NCBI GenBank assembly: GCA_021298835.1
Contig: JAJTHG010000023.1
Location: 1 to 64,000, forward strand
Reading direction: 5' to 3'
DNA from: Gemmatimonadota bacterium
GTDB taxonomy: Bacteria > Gemmatimonadota > Gemmatimonadetes > Gemmatimonadales > Gemmatimonadaceae
Length of the DNA: 64,000 nucleotides
A model generated the notes under the pieces. It ran no database searches and had not been told where the DNA came from. It saw only the letters and a list, made by a program, of their open reading frames with translations. Below, one piece after another: positions 9,492-16,434 of this stretch; the stretch's first letter is position 1; the number at the start of each line of letters is the position of its first letter. The translations under genes were made by a program, and so were the position numbers.

Positions 9492-9890
9492 TCACGCATC
9501 GCAGGTCGCGCAGGTGCCGTACAGCACGAGGTCGTGACCGTCCACGCGGAACCCGGGCGGCGCGATGCGCGCGAGATCCCGGGGGCAGTCGTCCACTTCG
9601 AAGACCCGCCCGCAGGCGCGGCAGTGGAAGTGATGATGGTGCCCCCGCCCCGAGCGCTCGTAGCGCGGGGCGCTCCCGGGCACCGCCACCACCAGCGCCG
9701 CCCCCGCATCCACGAGCTGGCGCAATGCCCGGTACACCGTCGCGATCCCGAGGCCCGGCACGCGGCGCGCAGCGGCGGCGCGGATCTCGTCGGGCGTGAG
9801 GGGCCGACTGGCGCCGGCGAGGACGTCGTGTACGGCGGCGCGCTGCCGCGTCGGACGCGTGGGAACCGGGATCGGTCGGCGCGCGGGCAT
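9492..9890 (-). CDS. Fur-family metalloregulator, probably Zur
   Basis: A 132-residue DNA-binding repressor of the Fur/Zur/PerR family. The N-terminal winged helix is recognisable (TRQRAAVHDVLAG, LTPDEI, GIATVYRALRQLV), followed by the regulatory metal motif HHHHFHC with CGRVFEVDDC, and a C-terminal CATC pair; the two CxxC pairs make the structural zinc site. The start at ATG 9890 gives normal length and has TAGACT 5 bases upstream. It lies divergent from an AztD-like/ZnuD-like operon, so zinc is the most likely effector, though iron cannot be excluded from sequence alone. Possible autoregulation of the shared 227-bp intergenic region is inference; I could not pick out a clean Zur box. Confidence 0.85.
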   Translation of the reverse strand: MPARRPIPVPTRPTRQRAAVHDVLAGASRPLTPDEIRAAAARRVPGLGIATVYRALRQLVDAGAALVVAVPGSAPRYERSGRGHHHHFHCRACGRVFEVDDCPRDLARIAPPGFRVDGHDLVLYGTCATCDA

Positions 9891-10117
9891 GCCGAAGTCT
9901 ATCGGCGGACCACGGACGCCCGCGCGCGGTCCCGCCACCCTGCGCCGCCCCGCGCCGTTCGCCGGAGGCTTCGAGCCAGTCGGCCGAACGAGCCAACCCA
10001 TCGCCGGGTGGCCATACGGCCCGCGGCACCGCCACCGGGATATTTGGTCGCCTCATCCGGGACCCGGCCGGCGCCTTCGCGCCGAGCCGCGCCCCGGGCG
10101 AACCCCTCTGCCCTCCG

Positions 10118-11371
10118 ATGCACGCTCTCCTCCGCTTCACGTCCCTCGCCGTCGCCGCGCTGGCGCTCGCCGCCTGCTCGGACGACCCGGCCACCCCGGC
10201 CGCCTCGACCGAGCCGGCCGACAACTTCCGCCGCCTGTTCGTCTCCGACAACGCCTCCGGTGCCGTCCGGGCGTACAACCTGAGCGATCTCTCGCTGGCC
10301 GGCGAGATGACCGCCGCCGAGCCCAGCATCTACTTCTACGCGACGGGCTCGGGACGCTTCATCGTCAACCACCAGCGGTCCGCGAACCGCGTGGACGTGG
10401 TGGACGCCGGCGTCTTCGCCGTGGACCAGAACACCGCCGTCCGTCGTGCACTGGCGATGCTCCACACGTTCCGCGACTCGGTGCCGATCCACGGGATCTC
10501 CAACGGCAACCTCTTCGCCGTCTTCTTCGACGGCACCGGCACCACGCAGGTCTTCGACGAGACCCGGCTCGCCGCGGGCAACACCACCCCCGTGGCCCGC
10601 ATCGTGAAGGGCGCCACCCACGGCGCGTCGCTCGGTCTGGCCAACCGCTGGATCGTCGCGTCGCCCCCGGTCGGGACGACCTCCCCGCTCCCGGCGGGCG
10701 TGAACGTGTACAACCTCCAGGGCCAGTTGGTGGACAGCGCCCGCAACTGCCCGTCGCTCCACGGCGCGCACGCCAACGCCACCGCCGCCGTCTTCGGCTG
10801 CCTCGACGGCATCCTGGCCGGCCGCGTGACCGGCACCAGCCAGCCGGTGTGGAGCAAGCTCAACTACACCGACACGCGCTTCCGCACCGGCACCGTCTGG
10901 GGCCGGTGGGAGGGCCGCTGGCTCCTCCTGCGCTCGACGATTCCCGGCCAGCCTACCAGCAACACGACCCGCCGCCTCGGGCTGTACGACTCGCAGACGG
11001 GCACGATGGACTTCCTGCCGACGCTCGAAGGCACCGACATCGAGTGGACGGCCGGCCTCTCGGCCAACGGCGCGCTGTCCGTCGCGCTTGGCCGCTCCGG
11101 GACGCTCTACGTGTACGACAACGCGACGCGCACCCAGATCGGGCGCCTCGAGAACGTCGTGCCGGGCTTCACGAGCATGCCCAGCGGCGTGGCGTCCTGG
11201 CTCGAGTTCAGCGACGATCGCGTCTTCATCTCGGCGCCGACGCAGAACCAGGTCGTCGAGGTCCGCATCGGGACGGCACCGCAGGTCCTGCGCCGCCTGA
11301 CCGTCCCGGGCGTGCCCACGCGCATGGCGCTCGCCGGCGTCCGCGGCACCGGTCGGTTCCGCCTCCAGTAA
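10118..11371 (+). CDS. AztD-like periplasmic zinc-chaperone (beta-propeller lipoprotein)
   Basis: A 417-residue exported lipoprotein (lipobox LAAC at about residue 20). The body reads as a seven-bladed propeller built of repeats such as RRLFVSDNASGAVRAYNLSD and SGRFIVNHQRSANRVDVVDA. Segments IHGISNGNLFAVFFDGTG, GATHGASLGLANRWIV and CPSLHGAHANATAAVFGC match my memory of AztD, the periplasmic zinc metallochaperone that hands Zn2+ to the solute-binding protein AztC; the conserved His and Cys in these segments would be ligand candidates. The His/Asp-rich loop of classical AztD appears absent. No aztABC transporter genes are in the window. It overlaps the TonB receptor start by one base (TAATG), so the two are coupled. 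Confidence 0.72.
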   Translation: MHALLRFTSLAVAALALAACSDDPATPAASTEPADNFRRLFVSDNASGAVRAYNLSDLSLAGEMTAAEPSIYFYATGSGRFIVNHQRSANRVDVVDAGVFAVDQNTAVRRALAMLHTFRDSVPIHGISNGNLFAVFFDGTGTTQVFDETRLAAGNTTPVARIVKGATHGASLGLANRWIVASPPVGTTSPLPAGVNVYNLQGQLVDSARNCPSLHGAHANATAAVFGCLDGILAGRVTGTSQPVWSKLNYTDTRFRTGTVWGRWEGRWLLLRSTIPGQPTSNTTRRLGLYDSQTGTMDFLPTLEGTDIEWTAGLSANGALSVALGRSGTLYVYDNATRTQIGRLENVVPGFTSMPSGVASWLEFSDDRVFISAPTQNQVVEVRIGTAPQVLRRLTVPGVPTRMALAGVRGTGRFRLQ

Positions 11372-13686
11372 TGTCGGTCCGGATCCCGGCGGCCGGCGCC
11401 CTCGCGGCGTCGGTCGCCTGGTCCGCGGCGGCCGCGCAGGGGGACGCCCCCCTGCGCGGCCGCCTTGTTGACGCCACCACGTCGCAACCGGTCGTGGCGG
11501 CGCTCGTGGCGTGCGCCGATGCCCCGCGCACGGCGCGGTCCGACGCGGACGGTCGCTTCCGGCTCGACTGGGCCGATGCCGGGCGCTGCCGGCTGCGCGT
11601 GCGCCGGCTCGGCTACCGGTCGCTCGACACGACGCTGGTGCGGCACGAGGGCGCCGAGCGCGAGGTCATGGTGCCGCTGACCCCCGCCGTGCTCGCGCTC
11701 GCCTCGGTCACCGTGCTCGAGGACCGCCGCGCCGCCGTGCAGCCCGCCGTGGTGCTCGAAGGCGCGGCGCTCGACCGCCAACTGGCCCCGAGCATCGCTG
11801 CGACGATCGCCGGTGAGCCCGGAGTCACGGCGCGCTTCAACGGGCCCCTCGCCACCCAGCCGGTCGTCCGCGGGCTGACCGGCGATCGCGTCCCGGTGCT
11901 CGAGGACGGCCAGCGCACCGGCGACATCGCGACCACCGCCCCCGACCACGCGGTGACGATCGATCCCATCGTCGCACGGCGGATCGAGATCGTCCGCGGC
12001 CCCGCGGCGCTGCTCTACGGCTCCTCCACGCTGGGCGGCGTGGTCAACGTGGCGCGCGAGGACATTCCCCGCGCCGTCCCGCGCGGCGTGACCGGTTCCC
12101 TCGTCTCCGGCGGCGAGTCGCTCACGACGGGTGGCAGCCTCGGGGGGGAGGCTGCCGCAGGGCGCGGCGCGCTGGCCGTCCGGGCCTTCGGCAATGCGCG
12201 CACCGGCAACGACACGCGCACTCCGGGCGGGCGCCTCCCCTTCACCGACCACGACGGCTACGAGGTCGGCGCCGGCGCGAGTCTCAGCGGCGCGCGCGGC
12301 TACGCCGGCGTGGCGGTGCGGGACTTCCGCACCTTCTACGGCGTGCCGTCCTCGTACGCCGGCGTGACGCTCCCCGGGGCACACGTGGGCGGGGTGTACA
12401 TCGACCTGCGGCGCAGTACCGCCCGGGCCGAGGCCCAGTGGCGGCCGACGACCGGCCCGGTCTCGTCGCTGGCGGCGACCGGCCAGTACGTGCGCTTCGA
12501 GCAGGACGAGTTCGAGCGCGGCGGCTTCGTCGGCACGCGGTTCGGGCAGTTGGCCGCCAGCGGCGACCTGGTCGCGCGCTACGGGGGCACCACCACCGAC
12601 GGCCGCCCGCGCGGCGGCGCCATCGGCATGTGGGGCCAGTGGCGCGACTTCCGGGCGACCGGCTCGTACACCGGGACGCGCCCCGCCACGCTGCACGCCG
12701 CCGCGCTCTATCTCTACGACGAACGTCCGCTCGGCCCGCTGCAACTGGCGATCGGCGCCCGGTGGGACCAGCACCGGATCGCCCCGCTCGACTCCACCGA
12801 GACGCGCCTCCTGCGCGACATCCGCACGCGGCGCTTCGGCACGTGGAGCGGCGCCGCCTCGGCCCGCCTGCCGCTCGGCGCGGGCCTCACCATGGGCGGT
12901 GGCGTCGCCCGCGCCTTCCGCGCCCCGGCGATCGAGGAGCTCTACTCCGCCGGCCCGCACCTCGCCACGTACGCCTTCGAGGTGGGGAATCCCGCGCTCG
13001 GCGCCGAGGTGGGAACCGGCGGCGAGGTCTTTGCCGAGTGGGACGGGCGCCGCGGCCGCGTCACCGCGACCGCGTTCCGCAACGCCATCGGCAACTTCAT
13101 CTACTACGCCCCGGTCGTGGACGGGGCCACGGGACTGCCGGTGCTCGACTCGCGCCTGCGGCGATATCCCGTGTACCAGGCGTCGCAGGCCGACGCCGTG
13201 CTCGAGGGGGTCGAGGCGCGCGCCCAGCTCGAGGTTGCGCGCGGTCTCGCGCTCGACGCCACCACGAGCTGGGTGCGCGGCAGCGCGCGGGCGGGCGGCC
13301 AGCCGCTGCCGGCCATGCCGCCGCTGCGTGCACGCGTGGCGCTCTCGCGCGAGTCGCCGCGGTGGAGCACCGGCCTCACGCTCGACGGAGCCGCGGCGCA
13401 GCGGCGCGTGCCGACCCCCGCCGGCGTGGGCGGGCGCTGCAACGTCAACGTCGCCGCCGAGGGCATCGCCTCGCTGCTGCCGGCGGAGTTCTGCCCGACG
13501 CCGGCGTTCCTGCTCGTGCACCTCACGCTCGGCCGGCGGTTCACGCTCGGCCGGCGCCTCCACGCCGTGACCCTCGGCGTGGACAACCTGTTCGATTCGC
13601 CGTGGCGCGACCATCTCTGGCGCGCCAAGCAGGTCGCCATCCAGCCGGGGCGCAACGTCCGCGCCCTGTACCGGATCACCTTCTGA
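11371..13686 (+). CDS. TonB-dependent receptor, ZnuD-like (zinc uptake)
   Basis: A 771-residue outer-membrane receptor. After a signal peptide (about residues 1-23) comes a carboxypeptidase-regulatory-like Ig domain (GRLVDATTSQPVVAAL, about 28-115), then a plug (QPVVRGLTGDRVPVLEDGQ, IEIVRGPAALLYGSSTLGGVVN) and a 22-strand barrel ending in ALYRITF. The segment AFRAPAIEELYSAGPHLATYAFE is characteristic, in my experience, of ZnuD-type zinc receptors. Placement directly behind the AztD-like gene and beside a Fur-family regulator supports zinc. Its stop overlaps the next start (TGATG). Confidence 0.82.
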   Translation: MSVRIPAAGALAASVAWSAAAAQGDAPLRGRLVDATTSQPVVAALVACADAPRTARSDADGRFRLDWADAGRCRLRVRRLGYRSLDTTLVRHEGAEREVMVPLTPAVLALASVTVLEDRRAAVQPAVVLEGAALDRQLAPSIAATIAGEPGVTARFNGPLATQPVVRGLTGDRVPVLEDGQRTGDIATTAPDHAVTIDPIVARRIEIVRGPAALLYGSSTLGGVVNVAREDIPRAVPRGVTGSLVSGGESLTTGGSLGGEAAAGRGALAVRAFGNARTGNDTRTPGGRLPFTDHDGYEVGAGASLSGARGYAGVAVRDFRTFYGVPSSYAGVTLPGAHVGGVYIDLRRSTARAEAQWRPTTGPVSSLAATGQYVRFEQDEFERGGFVGTRFGQLAASGDLVARYGGTTTDGRPRGGAIGMWGQWRDFRATGSYTGTRPATLHAAALYLYDERPLGPLQLAIGARWDQHRIAPLDSTETRLLRDIRTRRFGTWSGAASARLPLGAGLTMGGGVARAFRAPAIEELYSAGPHLATYAFEVGNPALGAEVGTGGEVFAEWDGRRGRVTATAFRNAIGNFIYYAPVVDGATGLPVLDSRLRRYPVYQASQADAVLEGVEARAQLEVARGLALDATTSWVRGSARAGGQPLPAMPPLRARVALSRESPRWSTGLTLDGAAAQRRVPTPAGVGGRCNVNVAAEGIASLLPAEFCPTPAFLLVHLTLGRRFTLGRRLHAVTLGVDNLFDSPWRDHLWRAKQVAIQPGRNVRALYRITF

Positions 13687-14147
13687 TGCCGTCGTCGCCC
13701 CGCCATCGCCGACTCGCCCTGCTGGTCGCCCTCCTCGTCGGAGTCGGGGCGAGTGCGTGCGAGCACCCCATCGCCATCGTCACCCCGCACGTCGAGGCGC
13801 AGGACGCCCTCGTCTTCGACACCACCGGCCGGCTGATGGCGCGCACCTTCGACAACCGCCGGTGGGAAGGGGGCCCGTTCGTCGTCCGCGATCGCGGGTC
13901 GCTCCCCGTCATCGTCCGCTTCCTCGACTTTCAGGGCAGCGAGTTCACCGTAGGCGACCGGCGCGACCTGCAGTTGCGGCTCGAGACCGAGACCGATGGC
14001 GTGGTCGCCTGGGAACCCCTCACCACGCGCGGTCTGCTGCACGCGCTCTCGCCCGGCACCACCCGAGTCCGCTTCGCCGTCTGGCACGTCTCCCACCCCG
14101 ACTTCATCACGCCATGGATTCCCGTGACCGTCGCGCCCGCGCCGTGA
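13686..14147 (+). CDS. small lipoprotein of the metal-uptake operon
   Basis: A 153-residue protein with a basic N-terminus, a hydrophobic core and a lipobox-like SAC at about residues 23-25 followed by EHPIAIVTPH. The mature part looks like a small all-beta domain (DALVFDTTGRLMARTFDNRRW, FTVGDRRDLQLRLETE, TTRVRFAVWHVSHPDF). I do not know the family. The ATG overlaps the receptor stop by one base, so it belongs to the same operon. A role in the periplasm handling metal released by the receptor is a guess from position and the His/Asp content. Confidence 0.65.
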   Translation: MPSSPRHRRLALLVALLVGVGASACEHPIAIVTPHVEAQDALVFDTTGRLMARTFDNRRWEGGPFVVRDRGSLPVIVRFLDFQGSEFTVGDRRDLQLRLETETDGVVAWEPLTTRGLLHALSPGTTRVRFAVWHVSHPDFITPWIPVTVAPAP

Positions 14148-14617
14148 GGCGCCGCTTCGTCCCCGTCGCCGCCGGCGCGCTGGCCCTCGCGCTCGCCGCC
14201 TGCGACCGTGCGGCCACCGCCCCGCAGGTGGCCCCGTCCGTCCGCATCAACGAGGTCGTCCTCGAGGATCCGGCGACGGGAGCGATCATCTACTCCCACA
14301 TGGACCACTGGCACGGCTTCCCGATCGTCCCCGACGGCGGCACCCTCACGCTGCGGAAGTTCTTCACCGCGTTCTCGGCGCATCCGGACGACCACGATCC
14401 GCCGTCGCGCGGCGACTGGATCTCGCTCGACTCGCTGCCGGCGGAGATCAACACGCGCATCGTCGCGAGCGACACCACGGTGCTCCGGGCGGTCGGCACG
14501 CGCGTGCAGATGCAGCTCACGGGCCGGCGGACGGCGAGCACGCCGGTCAGCATGGTCGTCCGGCGCGCGACGACCACGCTGTACGAGGCGCCGCCGCTGA
14601 ACGCCGTCGTGCGCTGA
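14114..14617 (+). CDS. His-rich small lipoprotein, putative metal binder
   Basis: A 167-residue lipoprotein (signal with VAAGALALALAAC). The start is either the ATG at 14114 (basic leader MDSRDRRARAV) or the GTG at 14144 that overlaps the previous stop as GTGA; both leave the lipobox intact. The mature part carries a dense His/Asp stretch around residues 62-100 (SHMDHWHG and SAHPDDHDPP, five His in about 40 residues), suggesting metal binding. The rest is beta-rich. It is the last gene of the regulator/AztD/ZnuD-like cluster and is followed by a strong hairpin. Family unknown; metal binding is inferred from composition. Confidence 0.65.
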   Translation: MDSRDRRARAVRRRFVPVAAGALALALAACDRAATAPQVAPSVRINEVVLEDPATGAIIYSHMDHWHGFPIVPDGGTLTLRKFFTAFSAHPDDHDPPSRGDWISLDSLPAEINTRIVASDTTVLRAVGTRVQMQLTGRRTASTPVSMVVRRATTTLYEAPPLNAVVR

Positions 14618-14641
14618 TGCTGGCGCGCCCCCCGAAACGAC

Positions 14642-14672
14642 GACGGGCGGGGACCAATGGTCCCCGCCCGTC
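14642..14672. terminator. hairpin terminator between convergent genes
   Basis: A perfect 14-bp inverted repeat (GACGGGCGGGGACC and its complement) with a 3-base AAT loop lies 25 bases past the His-rich lipoprotein stop and 30 bases before the convergent cytochrome c stop. No T-run follows on either strand. Position suggests a bidirectional terminator. Confidence 0.75.
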
Positions 14673-14702
14673 CCGTATCGGCCGGCGACGGCCGGAGACG
14701 AC

Positions 14703-15137
14703 TCAGAGCTTCTTGAGCTCCGCCTCGGTGAACGCCCCCTTCCGCGCCTTGGTCGCCGCGCGCACGCGCGCCACGTCGGCCTTGGTGACCGCCGGCGCCT
14801 TGTTGCCCCACTGCGAGCGGATGTACGTCACGACCGCCGCGACCTGATCGTCGTTGAAGGTCGTACCCCAAGACGCCATGACGCCATTGTACTTCTGGCC
14901 CTTGACCGTGATCTGACCCTGCAGCCCGTGCAGGACGATCGCGATCGGGATGTCGGCCTTGCCGGTGACCCACTCCGAACCGGCGAGCGGGGGGAACGCG
15001 CCCGGCAAGCCTTGGCCGTTGGCCTGATGGCACGCGGAGCAGGTGGCGTACACTTCGGCGCCGGTCTTCTGGGCCTGGGCCGTCGAGGCCACGGTCGCCA
15101 GCGCGACGGCGGCGACGAGAGCGGACAAACGGATCAT
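14703..15137 (-). CDS. class I cytochrome c, periplasmic, monohaem
   Basis: A 144-residue exported protein with a cleavable signal peptide (ending AQAQ near residue 22). One haem-binding motif CSACH lies near residue 33 and the likely axial Met is in GVMASWG around residue 87, followed by the usual C-terminal helix (DDQVAAVVTYIRSQWG). It is a small soluble electron carrier. The last 30 residues form a charged Lys/Ala tail. Divergent to the HmuY-like gene with a 203-bp gap. A partner oxidase or dehydrogenase is not adjacent. Confidence 0.9.
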   Translation of the reverse strand: MIRLSALVAAVALATVASTAQAQKTGAEVYATCSACHQANGQGLPGAFPPLAGSEWVTGKADIPIAIVLHGLQGQITVKGQKYNGVMASWGTTFNDDQVAAVVTYIRSQWGNKAPAVTKADVARVRAATKARKGAFTEAELKKL

Positions 15138-15340
15138 GTGAGGCAGACGGGTGAGGGGTCGGCGGCGCCCTGTGGCGCCGAGCAGAAAAGTAACGGGCAC
15201 CGTCCGTAGCGGTACGGAGGGGGGCCACGGGAATCGTCGGTTGCCACTCGGCGGCAACTCCGGATGCCGCGCCCCCGCGCCGGCGGCGAGGTTGCAGCGT
15301 TCCCGATCACCGGTTCCCCCGCGTCCCGTCCGACCCGCCC

Positions 15341-16426
15341 ATGCCCGCCTCGCGCCTCCTGCGCCTCGCGCCCGTCGCCGCCGCGTTCGCGGTGGCGTGC
15401 GAGAACGAGACCGTCGCCCCGCTCCCCGCGACCACCACGACCCAGCAGGTCGTCATTGACGCCTCGAGCGACGTGGCGTTCGCCGGCGTCCGCCTCGACC
15501 GCACCGCCGCGGTCCTCCCGACGGTGGACACGACCAGCGCCACCACGTGGGACCTCGCCTTCCGCACCACGACCGCGCGCCTCAACTCGGGGCTCGGCGG
15601 CCCGGGCAGCGTGCGCGTCGCCTGCCTGTGCCGCAACCAGGCGCTCACCACCGCGCAACTGCAGGCGCTCGATACCACCGCGGAGCGTCTCCGCTTCGAG
15701 CGCATCACCGCCGACAGTGCCCCGGCGGATTCGCTCTTCCGGACGGAGACCTTCTCCCCTGCGGTGGCCGGGTGGTTCACCGGGAGCGGTGCCTCGCAGG
15801 CCGCGAACACCGGACGGCGGTTCGGCTTCCGCCGGCCGGCGCCCGCCGGTGCCGCCCACCCGTGGCTCTACTCGAAGCTCGAGATCCTGAGCATCACACC
15901 GGGGACGCCGACTCGCGCGATCGTCCGCTACGCGACGCAGGCGAGCGTGCTCTCGGCCTGGCCGGCGGACATCGTGGACACCATCACACTCGGCCCGACG
16001 CCCGAGTTCCTGCGCCTGACGACGACCGCGGCCGGCACCGCCGCCGATCACGACCTGCGCGTCACCGCGACCGAGATCCGGCTCGGGCCGGGCGTCAGCG
16101 GCGCCACGTTCGTGTCGGGTGCCTGGGCCAGCGTGAACGCCCTGAGCACCGATCCGGCGATGGCGAACCCCGACCTCTCCAACCCGAACGCGCGCTGGCT
16201 GCGCGACGGAACGACCAACCCGATGCTCGTGTCGGTGACCGGCAACCCGGCCGCCTCGAGCGTCTGGTATCGCTACGATCCGACACTGCTGCAGGTCTTT
16301 TCGCGCTCCGAGGTGTACCTCGTGCGGACGCCAGCCGGCCTCTTCAAGGTGCAGCCGCTCGGCTACTACGACACGGCCGGTCGCGAGCGGCGCATCACGC
16401 TGCGCTACGCGCGCCTCGCCAACTGA
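15341..16426 (+). CDS. HmuY-like haem-binding lipoprotein
   Basis: A 361-residue lipoprotein (lipobox-like AVAC at about residue 20). Features of the HmuY family are visible: an early strand VVIDASSDVAFAGVRLD, the motif TTWDLAFRTTTARLNSG around residue 70, and the C-terminal YLVRTPAGLFKVQPLGYYD with ITLRYA. HmuY proteins capture haem at the cell surface and pass it to an HmuR-type receptor, and exactly such a receptor gene follows 8 bases downstream. The long central insert (about residues 115-200) is larger than in the Bacteroidetes protein. Haem as ligand is inferred from the family and from the neighbour. Confidence 0.75.
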   Translation: MPASRLLRLAPVAAAFAVACENETVAPLPATTTTQQVVIDASSDVAFAGVRLDRTAAVLPTVDTTSATTWDLAFRTTTARLNSGLGGPGSVRVACLCRNQALTTAQLQALDTTAERLRFERITADSAPADSLFRTETFSPAVAGWFTGSGASQAANTGRRFGFRRPAPAGAAHPWLYSKLEILSITPGTPTRAIVRYATQASVLSAWPADIVDTITLGPTPEFLRLTTTAAGTAADHDLRVTATEIRLGPGVSGATFVSGAWASVNALSTDPAMANPDLSNPNARWLRDGTTNPMLVSVTGNPAASSVWYRYDPTLLQVFSRSEVYLVRTPAGLFKVQPLGYYDTAGRERRITLRYARLAN

Positions 16427-16434
16427 GGTCGCGG

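Noticed and set aside
9796-11370. A long plus-strand frame upstream of the ZnuD-like receptor that would make a 1296-residue protein
   Set aside because: The first 525 residues are Arg/Pro-rich shadow sequence in another frame of the AztD-like gene; the receptor's signal peptide starts cleanly at 11371.
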